Source of the DNA: Castor canadensis
Lineage: Eukaryota; Chordata; Mammalia; Rodentia; Castoridae
Direction: 5' to 3'
Assembly (NCBI RefSeq): GCF_047511655.1
Contig: NC_133391.1
Span: 133,456,906-133,520,905, forward strand
Length of the DNA stretch: 64,000 nt
In this document: positions 38,169 through 49,045 of the stretch, one piece after another
Layout: each line of letters starts with the position of its first letter
How positions within the stretch are numbered: position 1 is the stretch's first letter
Made by a program: the position numbers and the translations under genes
Notes under the pieces: model-generated
What the model was told of the DNA's origin: nothing
What the model saw: the letters and a program-made list of their open reading frames with translations, nothing else
The model's database searches: none

Positions 38169-38335
38169 TCAACCTAACAAAAGCTCTAGGTAGTCACCAC
38201 TCATGGTAGTCACCACTGACGAATTCCCAGACATGCAAAGTACTAGCCTGAAACCACAGCAGTACTCTGTCAAAGTCACGGCTTTCAGCCTGAACAATAC
38301 ATTCCATACCACCTGCTCTAGAGGCCAGCCTTTAC
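38169..38335 (-). other. SNX18: Open read-through frame into intron 1 of SNX18
   Basis: If the donor at 38335 is not used, the exon 1 frame stays open for 55 more codons, giving a 595-residue product with a novel tail starting GKGWPLEQ and ending DYLELLLG. Such a protein would lack the last 84 residues of the BAR domain. The tail contains a 12-base direct duplication (see findings). A retained-intron isoform is possible but nothing in the sequence proves it, and no close poly(A) signal was seen just downstream. Confidence 0.35.
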
Positions 38336-39956
38336 CTTTCTGAACATGGATGATGTCCGGGAAGTTGGCCAGGTGCCCCTGATACAGCGCTAACAGGTCC
38401 ATGACTGGGTCCAGGTCCTGCCTGGGCTGCTCGGCGAAGAGCTCGCCGATGGCGTCGTAGGCATCTCCGGTGAAGGCGATAGCCTGGTTCAGGCCCACCG
38501 AGAAGGCCTGCTGGTCCAGCTCGAAAGCCTGGCTGAGGCCGCGGAAGGACTGGCCCACCTTCTGATACTCCTTCTTGAAGCCTGTCACCTGCTTGCGTGC
38601 GAACTCGTTGGCAGTGTGGTTGAGCTGCAGGGCGCTGTCGTCCATCTTCTTGGTGAAGCACTTGAAGCCGTCGATCTTGCTTTCCACCTCCTGCAGGTCG
38701 AGGGCGGCGGCAGGGGGCGTGCTCAAGGTCAGGAAGAAGTTGGCGCCCACCATCTCATCCTTCTCGGCCTTCCTTTTGCCCTGTTTCCAGGCCTTCTCAT
38801 CGGTGCTGCTGGGGCAAGTCAGAAAATGCTGGAAGACGTCGCACTGCGCCAGCACCGGGTGGCTGGCCATGTGGTTCATCCACCAGATCAGGCCCTTCCT
38901 GCGTTTGGAGATGAAGTCCTCCTCGAAGCGGCCGGTGGCCTGCTTCTCGGGCAGGTGGGGCACGGAGATGACCGGGAACTTCTCAGCCAGGCGCGCGTAC
39001 AGCCAGTCGAAGTGCTTGTAGCGCCGGTGCACTGGCACCTGCGTGTGCGTGGGCACCAGCTTGTAGGAGATGTAGCTCTTCATGCCCTTGAACTTGGTCT
39101 GCTTGGTAGGGTCGTCGATGGTGCACTGGAAGGGGTAGGGGTTCTCCTGCCACTCGGGGCCGTATGGCCCTAGCACCACGCACAGCTTGTCCCCATCCTT
39201 CACGAAACCCGATGCCTCGCCTAGCACGAAGGCCTCCCCGCCCGACTTGACAAAGGTGGAGAAGCGGTTGAGGTTGCGGCTCACGGTGGCCGAACTCTTG
39301 GCCCCCGACGGGTGGTGCTGCGGGGGCGCGGAGCCGCCGCGCGAACCCAGCGACAGGTCGGAGCGCGTGGACAGGCGGTAGCGGCCCGCCGCGCCAACGC
39401 CCGCCGACGACGAGCCGTCCAGGTCCGGGTACGCGCCGCTGCCCAGCGCGCCCGGCTCGTCGGCCACCGTGGAGCTGTCGTCCCACTCATCGTCCCAGTC
39501 ATCGTCGCTGCCTTGGCTGGCCTGGTAGCCGCCGTAGAACTGCTGGGGCGACGGCTGCGGGGCGCCCCCGCCGTACGGAAAGCCCGCGCCCGGCGGCTGG
39601 AAGGTACTCGGTGGCGGCGCCTGCTGCGGTTGCAGCAGCGGCTGAAAGGCGTCGGGTGGAGGCTTGAAAGAGGCGGGAGGCGCAGCGGGCAGGGGCTCGA
39701 AGCCGCCCGGCGGCACATTGGCGTAGCGGGCGGGAGCGCCGGGGCCGCAGTCGCCCGCCGGGCCGGGCTCGGGGGCGCGGATCACCTGCACGTACGAGGC
39801 TGGGAAGAGGCCGCGGTCGCCGCGGCTGTTGACTCCCTCGAGCCAGCCCTCGATGTCCTGCTCGCTGCACAGACTCAGCACCTCGTGCTCCCGCAGCGAG
39901 ATCTCGCCCGGGTTCTCCGACCTGAAGTCGTACAGCGCCCGGGCGCGCAGCGCCAT
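38336..39956 (-). CDS. SNX18: SNX18 coding exon 1 (residues 1-540 plus first base of codon 541)
   Basis: Sorting nexin 18, a SNX9-family protein that binds phosphoinositides and bends membranes on endosomes and autophagosome precursors, with dynamin, N-WASP and AP-1 among known partners of the family. Seen here: an SH3 domain at residues 1-60 (ALYDF at 7-11, GWLEG at 37-41, GLFPASYV at 49-56); a Pro/Gly-rich linker at about 61-145; an acidic Trp motif [10 protein letters not shown] at 151-160, of the kind linked to LC3/adaptor binding in SNX18; a Ser-rich stretch; a PX domain at about 265-385 with the lipid-pocket segment [13 protein letters not shown] (311-323) and HLPEKQ (334-339); and the BAR domain beginning near 420. 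The ATG at 39954-39956 has A at -3 and G at +4, and an in-frame TAG lies 45 nt upstream (40002-40004). The exon ends AAAG|GTAAAG at 38336/38335. Joined to 16507-16760 it gives 624 residues, the expected size. No frameshift or missing segment seen. Identity rests on remembered similarity to human SNX18, which is very close. Confidence 0.97.
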
Positions 39957-40320
39957 GGTCCCGGCGCCCCGAGCCCGGGCCTGCCCGAGGGGCCCGCGGT
40001 GCTACCCGCGCCCTGGCGCGCGGACTGGAGCCCCCGAAGGCTGCGCCCCGACCGCCGGTCGCGCCCTCCGCGCCGCTCCGCTCAGCTTGCAGCCGGGACT
40101 GCCGCGCTGGGCCGCCGCCGCCGCCGGCCGGGGGCGGGGCCCGGGCCTCCCACGTCCCCAGCTGCGCTAATCCACGGCCGAGAGCCGAGGGCCAGGCGAG
40201 AGCAAACGATGGCCGAGCCCCCGCGGCCCGACACCATGGCCGCCGCTGCCCCCTTGTGGTAGAAGCGGCGAAGTGGGGCGGCAGGGCGACCGCGGGGCCG
40301 GAGAATTATCTGAGGACACG
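39957..40320 (-). promoter_or_regulatory. SNX18: SNX18 5' UTR and core promoter region
   Basis: GC-rich sequence directly upstream of the ATG, with GGGGCGGGGC (Sp1-type GC box) at 40131-40140, a GGGGCGGC at about 40274-40281 and a CCG trinucleotide run near 40111-40126. No TATA box is seen, which fits a dispersed CpG-island promoter. The transcription start probably lies between about 40.0 and 40.26 kb; the exact site cannot be read from the sequence. Confidence 0.7.
40245..40259 (-). promoter_or_regulatory. CTCF-like core motif at the SNX18 promoter
   Basis: Minus strand reads CCACAAGGGGGCAGC, agreeing with the published CTCF core (CCASYAGRKGGCRS) at all positions but one (A for Y). It lies about 290 nt upstream of the ATG at the edge of the CpG island. 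Confidence 0.6.
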
Positions 40321-40467
40321 TTGGGCTTTTAAGCTAGAAAAGGTTTCCTAGAAAGTATTTGCATGCCGGATAAACGTCCCCACTCCGAGTGCTCAGTTTA
40401 TGAACCTAGAACGACTTAATGGACGCATGTGATAAAAGATTTTGCAATGGGGAGTAGCGACTGAACT

Positions 40468-40497
40468 ACAGGATGAATACAGGATGAATACAGGATG
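40468..40497 (+). repeat. 11-bp tandem repeat, about 2.7 copies
   Basis: ACAGGATGAAT repeated in direct succession without mismatch. Confidence 0.95.
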
Positions 40498-40739
40498 TCC
40501 CTGCCAGGTCGGTCAATGATGGAGCTGCAACCTCCCTCTTGTAACCTCTGGAGCTTTTTGCCAAGGAAGGAGGAGACCGACAAAAGCTAAGTAAGAGCTA
40601 GGGCAGATGCTGTGTTTCACAAAATAAGGAGCAAAGCATAGTGTAGGGAGAGAGGAACTGGAAAGTGTCCAATAAAATAACCGTGTGCAAACAGCTGGCA
40701 TTTTACATGTGTCCCCTCTCCTCCCTAGAAAGTATGAAG

Positions 40740-40875
40740 TGCAGTGAATGGGAGCTCAGACTTAAGAGCCAGGCTGCCAGGTTCCAATCTATGTCCTGAC
40801 ACTAACTAGCTGTTTGGCCTTGATCAAGTCACTTTACATTGTACTTCCTTCCTAGGGTTGTGGGAATTCAGTAAT
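40740..40875 (-). mobile_element. MIR SINE
   Basis: 'aagagccaggctgccaggtt', 'ctgacactaactagctgttt', 'ttgatcaagtcactttacat' in reverse MIR order. Confidence 0.8.
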
Positions 40876-42059
40876 AATAGATAATCCCTATCCACAGATG
40901 AGGAAAATGAAACAATATATGGCAGAAACTGTACAGCACAGTTCAAGTGTTTGCTTTTGCTGTTATTGTTATTTGGGAAAGCATGTTTGACTTCTTCCAG
41001 AAAGAGAATAGGGTCCTAAAATTGCAATTGCAGAATGTACACACCAGGGAAGGTAGCAATTATTAAGATTATTGATGTGACTGACCATCCCTTTCCAGGT
41101 CTTCCCTATGTCTCACTAAATTTACATTATTTTTAAGATAAGTAGGTCAAACATTGCTTCCTGAAATATTAACTCCAGTCTCCTACAGTTGCTTTGTTTC
41201 ATATCTTTTCCTTTACTGTATAATTTGCCCAAAGCTTTCTTCCCTACATAATCCCCTCTTAGTAAGTCTAGCCTAATTATTCCTATGAAGACACCTCTAA
41301 TTGGGGCTCAGCATTCAAATGTCATTAATTTCACCCTGTCCTCTGACCCTTTCCAAGCAAGTCTGGGAACCCGGCCAGAAAAGTGTACCATTTTCATCAT
41401 GGCTGTGATATTCTAGGCATCCTTTACAAAATCACCAACCTAGCACACCAGAATTACTCCCACAGTGTGAACCCTAACGCAAAACCTTAATTTAATTCCG
41501 TAAGCAAATTCTGAGTTTTCAGCTGAGAACTCTACTATTCTCATGGTGAGCAATAGGGGTCATTGAATTTCAATGTCAATATTTTATGAGGTCAGAAGCC
41601 CCAAAAGTTTATGGGACTCACTTTGTGAGTACTTAGTGCTTACCAGGCATCAAGCTTCAAGAAACATGCAGACAGGTTATCATGGTGCTTAGCCCTGTGG
41701 CCCAAGTGTGAGGAAAACCCTACCCCTAAAAAGTCTTGGATATGTAGAAAAATTGCTCATACATTTATAACTGATAATTTCACTCAGGGAAGTAGCGATA
41801 GTAATGCATTCGAAATGATTTCTCTAGAAAATATAGTATAATTTCATTTAAGCCATCATTAAAACTATCAACAGCTTCCATTTTAGTGTGCTTTTATAAA
41901 GAAAAGTCCCTAGGGGACACTTAGTGGTCCCTAACAACTGCATTTTCTCACTTTCTCCCTTTGCTGGAGAAGCCTAAGGTGGCCTGGCCCTTGGATATCT
42001 CTTCCACTGAGAAGAAGCCACCATAGTTTCTTTGTTTTTTTCTGGAACAAGACAAGCAC

Positions 42060-42550
42060 ATTTCTGCCTTAGGCTTTTGCATTTGCTGTTTTCTCTGCCT
42101 GGAACCCTCTTCCACTAGGGACCCACCATGCTGCACTCTCACTTCAATCAGAATCAAACTAGCTCCTCTAAGTCTCCTCCTCCTCTTGTCTTAGAGAACC
42201 GAGAAGATGGAGAGAGCCTGGGTCCCTGAGTCACTCACTGCCCCCAATCATACTTTGTGAGGTAAAGCCTGCTCTGGGTAGTTACTGAAATTGCAGGGTT
42301 TATTTGTTGAGACAGCTGGCATTAATTACCCTGACTAATACTGTCTCCCTGCTTCCCACCATCCATTGACCAGGCTCATTTTATTTTTCAGCACTTATTA
42401 ATCTAAACACTTCTATACATTAATCGTCTCCTCCTGTTAGAATGTAAACCTTTTCAGGACAGTAAGTTTGTTATGGACACTGAGGATATAGCAATGAACA
42501 AAATGGCATGGCAGGCAATCAGCAAATATTTGTCCAATGAATAAAAGAGA
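42060..42550 (+). mobile_element. LINE L2 3' fragment
   Basis: 'gcttttgcatttgctgtttt', 'ctctgcctggaaccctcttc', later 'ctcctgttagaatgtaaacc' and 'caaatatttgtccaatgaat'. The central part is weaker. Confidence 0.75.
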
Positions 42551-43149
42551 AAATGCCCACCTAGCTCCTCCCTAGATGATATCAGCTCTGAGAAGTGGCA
42601 TTGACTGTGCCTGGGTCTATTGGCTTGGGCTCCTCTCCTGCCAGCTGTAACTGTTGCTAAGGACAACTTAAATAAATAGCACTTCTCTTTCAATCAGCAA
42701 ACTTAAAGCTAAGTCAGCTACCCAGGACACCACTGCAAATTTTCTGAGGTTGCTGGAAATTCCACCTTTGCTAAGTGGGTCCTTATTTTAAAAATCTTAC
42801 ATTTATATGTTACTTGAAAATCATTCATATAATGTGTTGAGCATTGCACAAATGTATGCATATGATTTAGGAGCACACCATGCCCAGAGCAAACATTGTC
42901 CTCTCCATTGCCACAGATCAGGACACAAAACCATAAGAGGGCCATTTGCAGCTGAGGCACTGGGTCATAGGACTGGTGAGTGGCCCAGAGTTACTCAGTG
43001 GTCCTGAGAACTTCCATCCATTGAGTCTTAGGTCTGCACTCTGCTAATTCCTTAAAACTAGTATTATTAACGAGTTGACTACTTACTAGAAACTTTGTAG
43101 CTGAAGTTTAATAAGAGGCCTAGATTCAGGGACAAAGCTGTGTCTGAAA
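42551..43149. other. Intergenic stretch, nothing recognised
   Basis: No repeat or gene signature. Confidence 0.5.
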
Positions 43150-43305
43150 GGAAAGAACACTATTGTTTGTCCCTATATTTACTTGGTTACACCCAGAATT
43201 TGAACTCTACCAGGACAGGAGTTTATGTCTTCTTTGTTCACTACTGTATATGCCCAGCATACTAAATTAAATATTTGTCAAATGAACAAGTAAGTGGATG
43301 AAATT
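43150..43305 (+). mobile_element. LINE L2 3' end
   Basis: 'ttgaactctaccaggacagg', 'ttcactactgtatatgccca', 'aatatttgtcaaatgaacaa'. Confidence 0.65.
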
Positions 43306-43414
43306 TTCCAAACTTCAGTCCTTCAAAAATGTAATAAAAATCTACTTCCTGGGGTCATATTGGGACTTATGAAATAATAATTTCATATGATGTTTCACAG
43401 TGTTCAAGTAAAAA

Positions 43415-43618
43415 GGTTTTTTTTGTTTCAGTACTGGGATTTGAACTCAGGTCCTACACCTTGAGCCACTCCACCAGCCCTTTTTTGTGAAGGGTTTTTT
43501 TCGAGATAGGGTCTGGCTTCGAACCGCAATCCTCCTGATCTCTGCCACCTGAGTAGCTAGGATTACAGGCATGAGCCCCTGCGCCAGGAGTGAGCCCCTG
43601 CGCCCGGCCCGGCTGTAA
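43415..43618 (-). mobile_element. Composite B1-ID SINE
   Basis: Reverse ID part ('cagtactgggatttgaactc', 'ccttgagccactccaccag') followed by a reverse B1 part ('gagatagggtctggcttcga', 'gattacaggcatgagcccct'). It carries a short internal duplication of 'gagcccctgcgcc'. Confidence 0.8.
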
Positions 43619-44965
43619 TTTTAATGTAATTAAAAACACAATATAGTTCTTAAATCAGTTACCCAATTAGTGTTTTTCATTCCCAAGGTAAATTCTTGGA
43701 CAAATGTTCATATATAGATTCCGTGACATTCGTTTCCTCTGCAGTGGTATTTACAGTTGAAAAAGTACCAAAAAAATGCCCTCAAAATTATCCACCACTG
43801 TTGAAATCCCTCATTTTTCATTACTGAACCTTTTTCACAGACAGCTCATTTCTGTTCCAAAATCAAATCAAGGGTCCCGTTCAATATTCATTACCTGTCA
43901 GCTCCTTTATAAATTTTCTTCATTCTTCAAACACGTTTCACTAAATCAACTCAGCTACTGACTGATGAGCATGTTCTTGTAGATACATTTTCCAATTTGC
44001 TCTTTAGTTGTTCCACTTTGAATTGTGGCCTACATTTCTTTCCATTTCAACACATTTTCATAGTTTATAAGGCAATATTATTCAATATTTTGAACTGGAA
44101 GTCACAAATTGTCGAGTCAAAGGCAATGGATTCCCATGCCAAGCTCTGCTGCCCCTTCGAGGTATTCAAGCTTTGCTGGTCTCCACAGGACACTCAGTAG
44201 ACCCAGCTCCAAACAGCTGCTGCTAGGAGAGGAGGAGCTGAAGTGGGAGAGCTGGAGTCTTCCCTCTAAAGTGAACCCAAAGGATTGTTCTAATTATCAG
44301 AAGCCGGATTGCATGAAATACAAGCTGAGCATGGGCAGCAAATTTCTGTATCGTTTGGATCCCTGAGGCTTCCTAAGTGCAAACACTTGGAAGAACCTCT
44401 TGCTGAGAGAGAAGACCACCTTGGGCACAGACTCCTTCCTACGGCCAGTCTTCCTTCTGTGTCTAAGGAGAAGCTAGTTCATGAGAGAAGTTCTCCAACT
44501 TCAGCTCACATTGGTCCTTACGTGCTTTTCTGGGCTTCACCAGGGCAGAAGGGAGGGAGAGAAGGAGCTTATGATAAACCAGCCTTGGGAGTTTGTGTGA
44601 CTTGAGTGAGTCTTCGGAATGTTCCTGATTTGGGTCCCCCTGCCAGGTGCTCTTAAAAATTGGCCTTACTTAGTTCATCAATGATTTAACAAATTCTTAT
44701 TGAGCACCTTGTGCCAGTATTGGGGATAAATATGTGAATAAATCACAAGAACCTACTGTCTGGGATGGGACTAGGGAGAATTGAGTACTTGAGTAGCCAG
44801 AAATACACGCTAACAGATCGTTTGGTCATTTCAGTACCGTGTGTTAAGCGTGCATGCTCACACACACACGTGTATGTTAATAATTTAGGTGAATATATAT
44901 GTATGTACATACATTATATGAATTATAAAATACCAACTGCTAATTTTATATAAAATACTGTATTA
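43619..44965. other. Intergenic stretch, nothing firm
   Basis: Short overlapping open frames only (up to 98 codons at 44.3-44.6 kb); none resembles a known protein. Confidence 0.5.
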
Positions 44966-45290
44966 CCCAGGTGCCAGTAGCTAACGCCTAGCTACTGGAG
45001 AGGCTGACATTGGGACCATCATGGTTCTAAACCAACCCAGGCAAAAAATTAGTGAGATTCCCCATCTCAAAGGAAAAAAGCTGGGTGTGGTGGTGCATGC
45101 CTGTCAGCCCATTGGCTATAGGAAGCATAAAATAGGAGGACTGCAGTCCAGGCCAGGCTGGGCAAGGAGTGAGACCCAATCTCCAAAATAATCAGAGTTA
45201 AAAGGATTGGAGGTGTGGTTCAAGTGATAGAGCACCTGCCTTATAAATGCGAAGCGCTGAGCTCAAATCCCAGTCCCACCACCCAAATGT
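44966..45290 (+). mobile_element. Trimeric B1-B1'-ID composite SINE
   Basis: Left B1-like part, second part beginning 'agctgggtgtggtggtgcat' and bearing 'ggaagcataaaataggagga', then an ID part 'ttggaggtgtggttcaagtg' and 'gctgagctcaaatcccagtc'. Confidence 0.8.
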
Positions 45291-45547
45291 TAACCACATT
45301 GACCGCATTATTACACTTAATATTCTCCCAAAAGGGTTCTTGTGAACCCTTGGTCGATCCCAAATGAGAGAGGGGGGATTGAGACTCAGAGGATGCATAA
45401 CTTTCCTAAAATCAAGAATGGTGAGTGGAAGCATGGGATTAAACCAGGTCTGCCAGATGTCAAGCTTTTGTTCCTCACCACCTCTTATGGAGGAAGCAGA
45501 GGAGAGAGGTGCTGCCTAAAGGCTTTTTCTTCTAAGTCTTTTGAATA

Positions 45548-45790
45548 GGTATGAAATTCACATGATTCAAAACTCATGATTCAACACAAAGCAAACAGTA
45601 TAGCCTTACTCCAGTTTTGTCCACTGCTTACAGCAATCTCTCTGCTATCCCCTGTTCAAAAGCAAACACTTTTGCAGTTTCTTTTTCTTCCAGACTTTTT
45701 TTTTTTTACACAATTATATTTATCTCTCTCCCTCCTTTATACCAAAAGTAACGTATGGTCCTGCAATTTGCTTGTTTAAGTTAATGATAG
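45548..45790 (+). mobile_element. Possible old L1 3' fragment
   Basis: 'ttcacatgattcaaaactca', 'tcttccagac' and a following T-rich 'acacaattatatttatctct' resemble old L1 3' regions. Weak. Confidence 0.35.
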
Positions 45791-46004
45791 ATTGTAAAAC
45801 TATTTCCATATCTCTTAATTAGGAGGGAGCCCTGTCATGAAAGATTAACAAGATGAAAATGAAAATAAACAGAAATCTTTTGCCCTGGGTACCTCCTGTA
45901 TTCATGGGAAATAATGTAGAGAAATGAGTAAATCCCTAGAAAAGAGATGCTTTGACTTTGGGTTTAAATACCATTGTTCACTAAAACAAAGAAAGAACAG
46001 CTTG

Positions 46005-46175
46005 GGAAAAGGCCAGGTGTGGCTTGAGCCATACCTCCAGTTCTTTTTACTCTGGTTACTTTGGAGATGGGGTCTTATGAAGTATTTGCCTAGGCTGCAC
46101 TCAAACCTCTATTCTCCCCATCTCTGCCTCCCAAGTTGCTAGGATTACAGGCATGAGCCACTGGTGCCCAGCAGA
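46005..46175 (-). mobile_element. B1-type SINE
   Basis: 'ggagatggggtcttatgaag', 'ccatctctgcctcccaagtt', 'aggattacaggcatgagcca'. Confidence 0.75.
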
Positions 46176-46439
46176 AAAGGACCATTGATGAAGTCTTTAG
46201 CGACTGAATTGCCCTTCTCTTCCTAGTGCAGGAAGGGAAATACTCTCTCACACACTGACCCCCTTTATAGTCATAAATCTGCCCTATAAAAGGCACCATC
46301 TCAGAGCTTCTTCCAAGTCTAGTTTCTCACCATAATCTTTATGCTACAGAGGCATATTCTGATCTCCTACAGTCATATTTTGGGGTGGCATGTCCTGGAC
46401 TCCATCAATAGAGAATGTCCTTTTACAGCAGGGCATCAC

Positions 46440-46640
46440 TTTATGTGCTTGTGTTATCCTTTACTTAAATGTGCCATTCTGTTTAGTGGACATTTCTGGG
46501 TATTGTTTTGACCCTGCTACTTCATTGAATTCTCTTATTGTTTGTAGTAATTTTTCCTCTTGATTCTTTTGCGTTCTCCATAAAATTATTTTTTAATTTT
46601 TTGCTTCCCATTTCTTGTATCATTTTTCAGCTATTACCCA
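46440..46640 (-). mobile_element. L1 ORF2 fragment
   Basis: 'accctgctacttcattgaat' and 'tttgcgttctccataaaatt' match antisense L1 ORF2. Degraded. Confidence 0.5.
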
Positions 46641-46989
46641 ACCTGCACTTTTAAAGCAGTAGAACTTAGTCAAAGAGAGGCTTGGTGTTCCAGCTTTTAG
46701 AAAGTACGCCAAAAAACAAAGATGTAAAGCACCATGATGGATGCTGGGAAATATAAGACAAAAGTGACATCACAGTGTAAAGGACACACCATAAGGAAAC
46801 TGTATGATATGAGGATGAGAGGCCCTTGAAATGAGGGAAATGGAAAGTTTGAGCAGTAGTAAGACAGATCCATCCAAGGGAGGAGACATGAAGCTGGAGA
46901 CTCCCTCAGGACTACTGAATGATTGTCCATGGTAGAGAGAAGCCAAGCCCAGTATGAAGGGTGAAAAAGAGGGTGTGGAACGACACTGC

Positions 46990-47230
46990 AGTCCTCCTCA
47001 CCCATGGGGGACATCCAAGACCCCAGAATGCTTGAAACACCACACTTAGAACCAAGCTCCATGCATACTCTGATTTTTCCTATTGCAGACCCATGAAGCT
47101 TAATTTATAAATTAAGCATAGTAAGAGACTAACAATAACTAAAAATGAAAGAACATTTATGAAAATATACCATAATAAAATTTACACGAATATGGTCTCT
47201 GTGTTTATTTCTGGAACACTGTTTACAGTT
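46990..47230 (+). mobile_element. Tigger/MER2-like DNA transposon remnant
   Basis: 'cccatgggggacatccaaga', a 'taatttataaattaagcata' box, 'gtaagagactaacaataact' and 'tacacgaatatggtctctgt' recall Tigger-group elements. It contains a perfect 20-base palindrome at 47098-47117. Confidence 0.6.
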
Positions 47231-47289
47231 TGCCTCTAATAATTCCAATATCTGGATCCCTTGTGGATGTCTCTGTTGTTCGTGTTGAT

Positions 47290-47612
47290 TCTATTTTTAG
47301 TGGTACTGGGGTTTGAACTCAAGTCTTGGTGCTTGGTAGGCACTTGAGCCATGCTACTACCTTTTTTTTTTTTTTGCTTTAGTTTTTGGATAGGGTCTTA
47401 CATTTTTGCCTGGGGCCAGCCTCAGACCACAATCCTCCTACCTATGCCTCCTGTGTAACTGGGATTACATGAACCACATAGCTGGCTTGTTTGTTAAGAT
47501 GGGGTCTTGCTATATTTTTTGCCCAGGCTGGCCCTGAACTACCATCCTACCTATCTCCACCTCCCAAGTAGCTGGTATTACAGATGTGAGCCACCTCACC
47601 CAGCTCTTTTTT
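47290..47612 (-). mobile_element. Trimeric B1-B1'-ID composite SINE, reverse
   Basis: On the plus strand: reverse ID ('gtactggggtttgaactcaa', 'gcacttgagccatgctacta'), T-run, a reverse B1-like unit ('gatagggtcttacatttttg'), then a second ('atggggtcttgctatatttt', 'attacagatgtgagccacct'). Confidence 0.8.
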
Positions 47613-47639
47613 GCTGATTCTTATTCATGGTTGATTTCT

Positions 47640-48500
47640 TCAAATATCTGGCTATTGTAGGGAAGTTTGAACTTTTCCCTCTGAAGGTTTGGTAATTGAG
47701 TCAGCTGAAACAAACTAACAACAGATAAATTAACAAGATAAAAGGCATACAAATTCATTAAAAAAAGCCCTGCCTGGTGGTCCGCACCTATAATCCCAAT
47801 TACTTGGAGGCTGAGGCAAGAGAATCATGAGAGTTTAAAGACAGCCTGGGAACATGGTGAGACCCATCTCAAAAAAAAAACCTAACTTACTAATACTCAC
47901 ACATGCATGGGAGCCATACAAACTAAGAACCCAAGGAGGAGACAGAAAGTTGAGACTTAGATAGCTGCTAGAGGGGAGGGAGGGCACACGCAAGTTTGGA
48001 GGTATAAAATGATTTTCAGGAACGCAAACAAGCCCAGAGAATCCACAGTTTCTAGGACAAAGTTCTTCTGGGCTCTGAGTGTGGTATTTAATTTTCAGTT
48101 TCTTCCTCTGTGATAAGACATTAGTCTTCCTTGGTTAGTCTGCCTCAGTAGGAAGACTTGAAGGGACAGGTATTCCCCTTTGTGGATCTGGTTTGTCAGT
48201 AGAAATGGAACATCAAAGAAACTGGTCCCTGAGCTTGCTGCTCCCCACAGGCTTCTGTTTGAAGTCCAAAGTGGCATATATTGAAGTGTGGATTTCTGAA
48301 TCCCAATACTATCATTCAGTGTTGGTGTTGAATTTGAAAACTAATTTTATGTGGTCAGATTGGGAAATCCAGAACCTTTTCTTTCTTGCCTCATGGGAGG
48401 CAGCCCTGTGTGAACAGGGTTGACTTCTTCTGAGGCTTCTGTCATGCCTTATTATGGTTTCCTTCTTGCTGGGTCCTACGTGGTGTTCTTTATATGTGTG
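47640..48500. mobile_element. Old LTR-like repeat interrupted by a B1-type SINE
   Basis: 'aacagataaattaacaagat' and 'aaaaggcatacaaattcatt', then 'catgcatgggagccatacaa', parallel the segment at 55.6-55.9 kb, so both are copies of one dispersed repeat. An LTR is my best guess. A B1-type SINE sits inside at 47766-47882. Confidence 0.4.
47766..47882 (+). mobile_element. B1-type SINE
   Basis: 'cctggtggtccgcacctata', 'ggaggctgaggcaagagaat', 'gtgagacccatctcaaaaaa'. Confidence 0.8.
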
Positions 48501-48624
48501 TCTCTGTTGTCACTCTGTGTGTCCAAATTTCCTCTTCCTATAAGGATACCACACAGGTTTAGTGCCCATCTTAACAGCCTCGTTTTAACTTAATCACCTC
48601 TTAAAAAGGCTTTTTGTTTTAGAA

Positions 48625-49045
48625 TGTTCAGGATACTATAATAAAGTTCCATAAACCAACAGATATTTATTTCTTACAGTTCTGGAAGCTGGGGAGTCCA
48701 AGATCAAAATACCCAGCAGATTCATTATTTGGTGAGGCCCTGCATCCTGGTTCATGGATGGTTCCCTCTTGCTGTGTCCCCACATGCTGGAAGAGCCAGG
48801 CACCTCTCTGAAGCCTCTTATATAAAGGCTCTAATTCCATTCATGAGAATGTCACACTTATGACTTAGTCACCTAAAATTCCCACCTCTCAGTTTCATCA
48901 CATTGGGGATTAGGTTTTAATACATGGAGTAGAGGGGAACACAACCAGACCATGGCACCTCATCTTCAAATATAGTCACATTCTCAATGCATAGAGACTA
49001 GGGTGTCCACATTTGATTTTGAGGGGCCATAATTTAGCTCATGAC
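48625..49045 (-). mobile_element. MaLR-type LTR
   Basis: 'ttatttcttacagttctgga', 'cctcttgctgtgtccccaca', 'ttggggattaggttttaata', 'ggccataatttagctcatga' in reverse MLT1/MST order. Confidence 0.75.

Larger units (their letters stand above)
16761..38335 (-). other. SNX18: SNX18 intron between the two coding exons
   Basis: A 21,575-base intron with a GTAAAG donor at 38335 and a TTACAG acceptor at 16761. It splits the BAR domain after Lys540 (phase 1). It contains SINEs, L2, MIR, an MLT1 LTR, MER20 and MER5 remnants listed separately, and long repeat-poor stretches. No nested gene was recognised on either strand. Confidence 0.9.
38340..40320. promoter_or_regulatory. SNX18: CpG island covering SNX18 promoter and coding exon 1
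   Basis: Base composition switches abruptly from AT-rich to very GC-rich with many CpGs between about 38.34 and 40.32 kb, peaking at 39.3-40.2 kb. The island covers the whole first coding exon and the region upstream, as in constitutively active mammalian genes. Confidence 0.9.
40321..42059. other. Intergenic stretch upstream of SNX18
   Basis: Only one MIR and a short tandem repeat recognised. Open frames are short. Confidence 0.5.

Noticed and set aside
38332..39870. Other long minus- and plus-strand open frames over SNX18 exon 1 (38575-39173, 38983-39486, 39281-39718, 39499-39870)
   Set aside because: All overlap the confirmed SNX18 frame and have low-complexity, GC-driven composition.
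39312..40262. 316-codon plus-strand open frame antisense to SNX18 exon 1
   Set aside because: It is an Arg/Ala-rich shadow of a GC-rich CpG island, where stop codons are rare. Its composition is not protein-like and the opposite strand encodes SNX18.
46697..47062. 121-codon minus-strand open frame with hydrophobic C-terminal part
   Set aside because: It begins in a Tigger-like remnant and has no family resemblance; probably chance.
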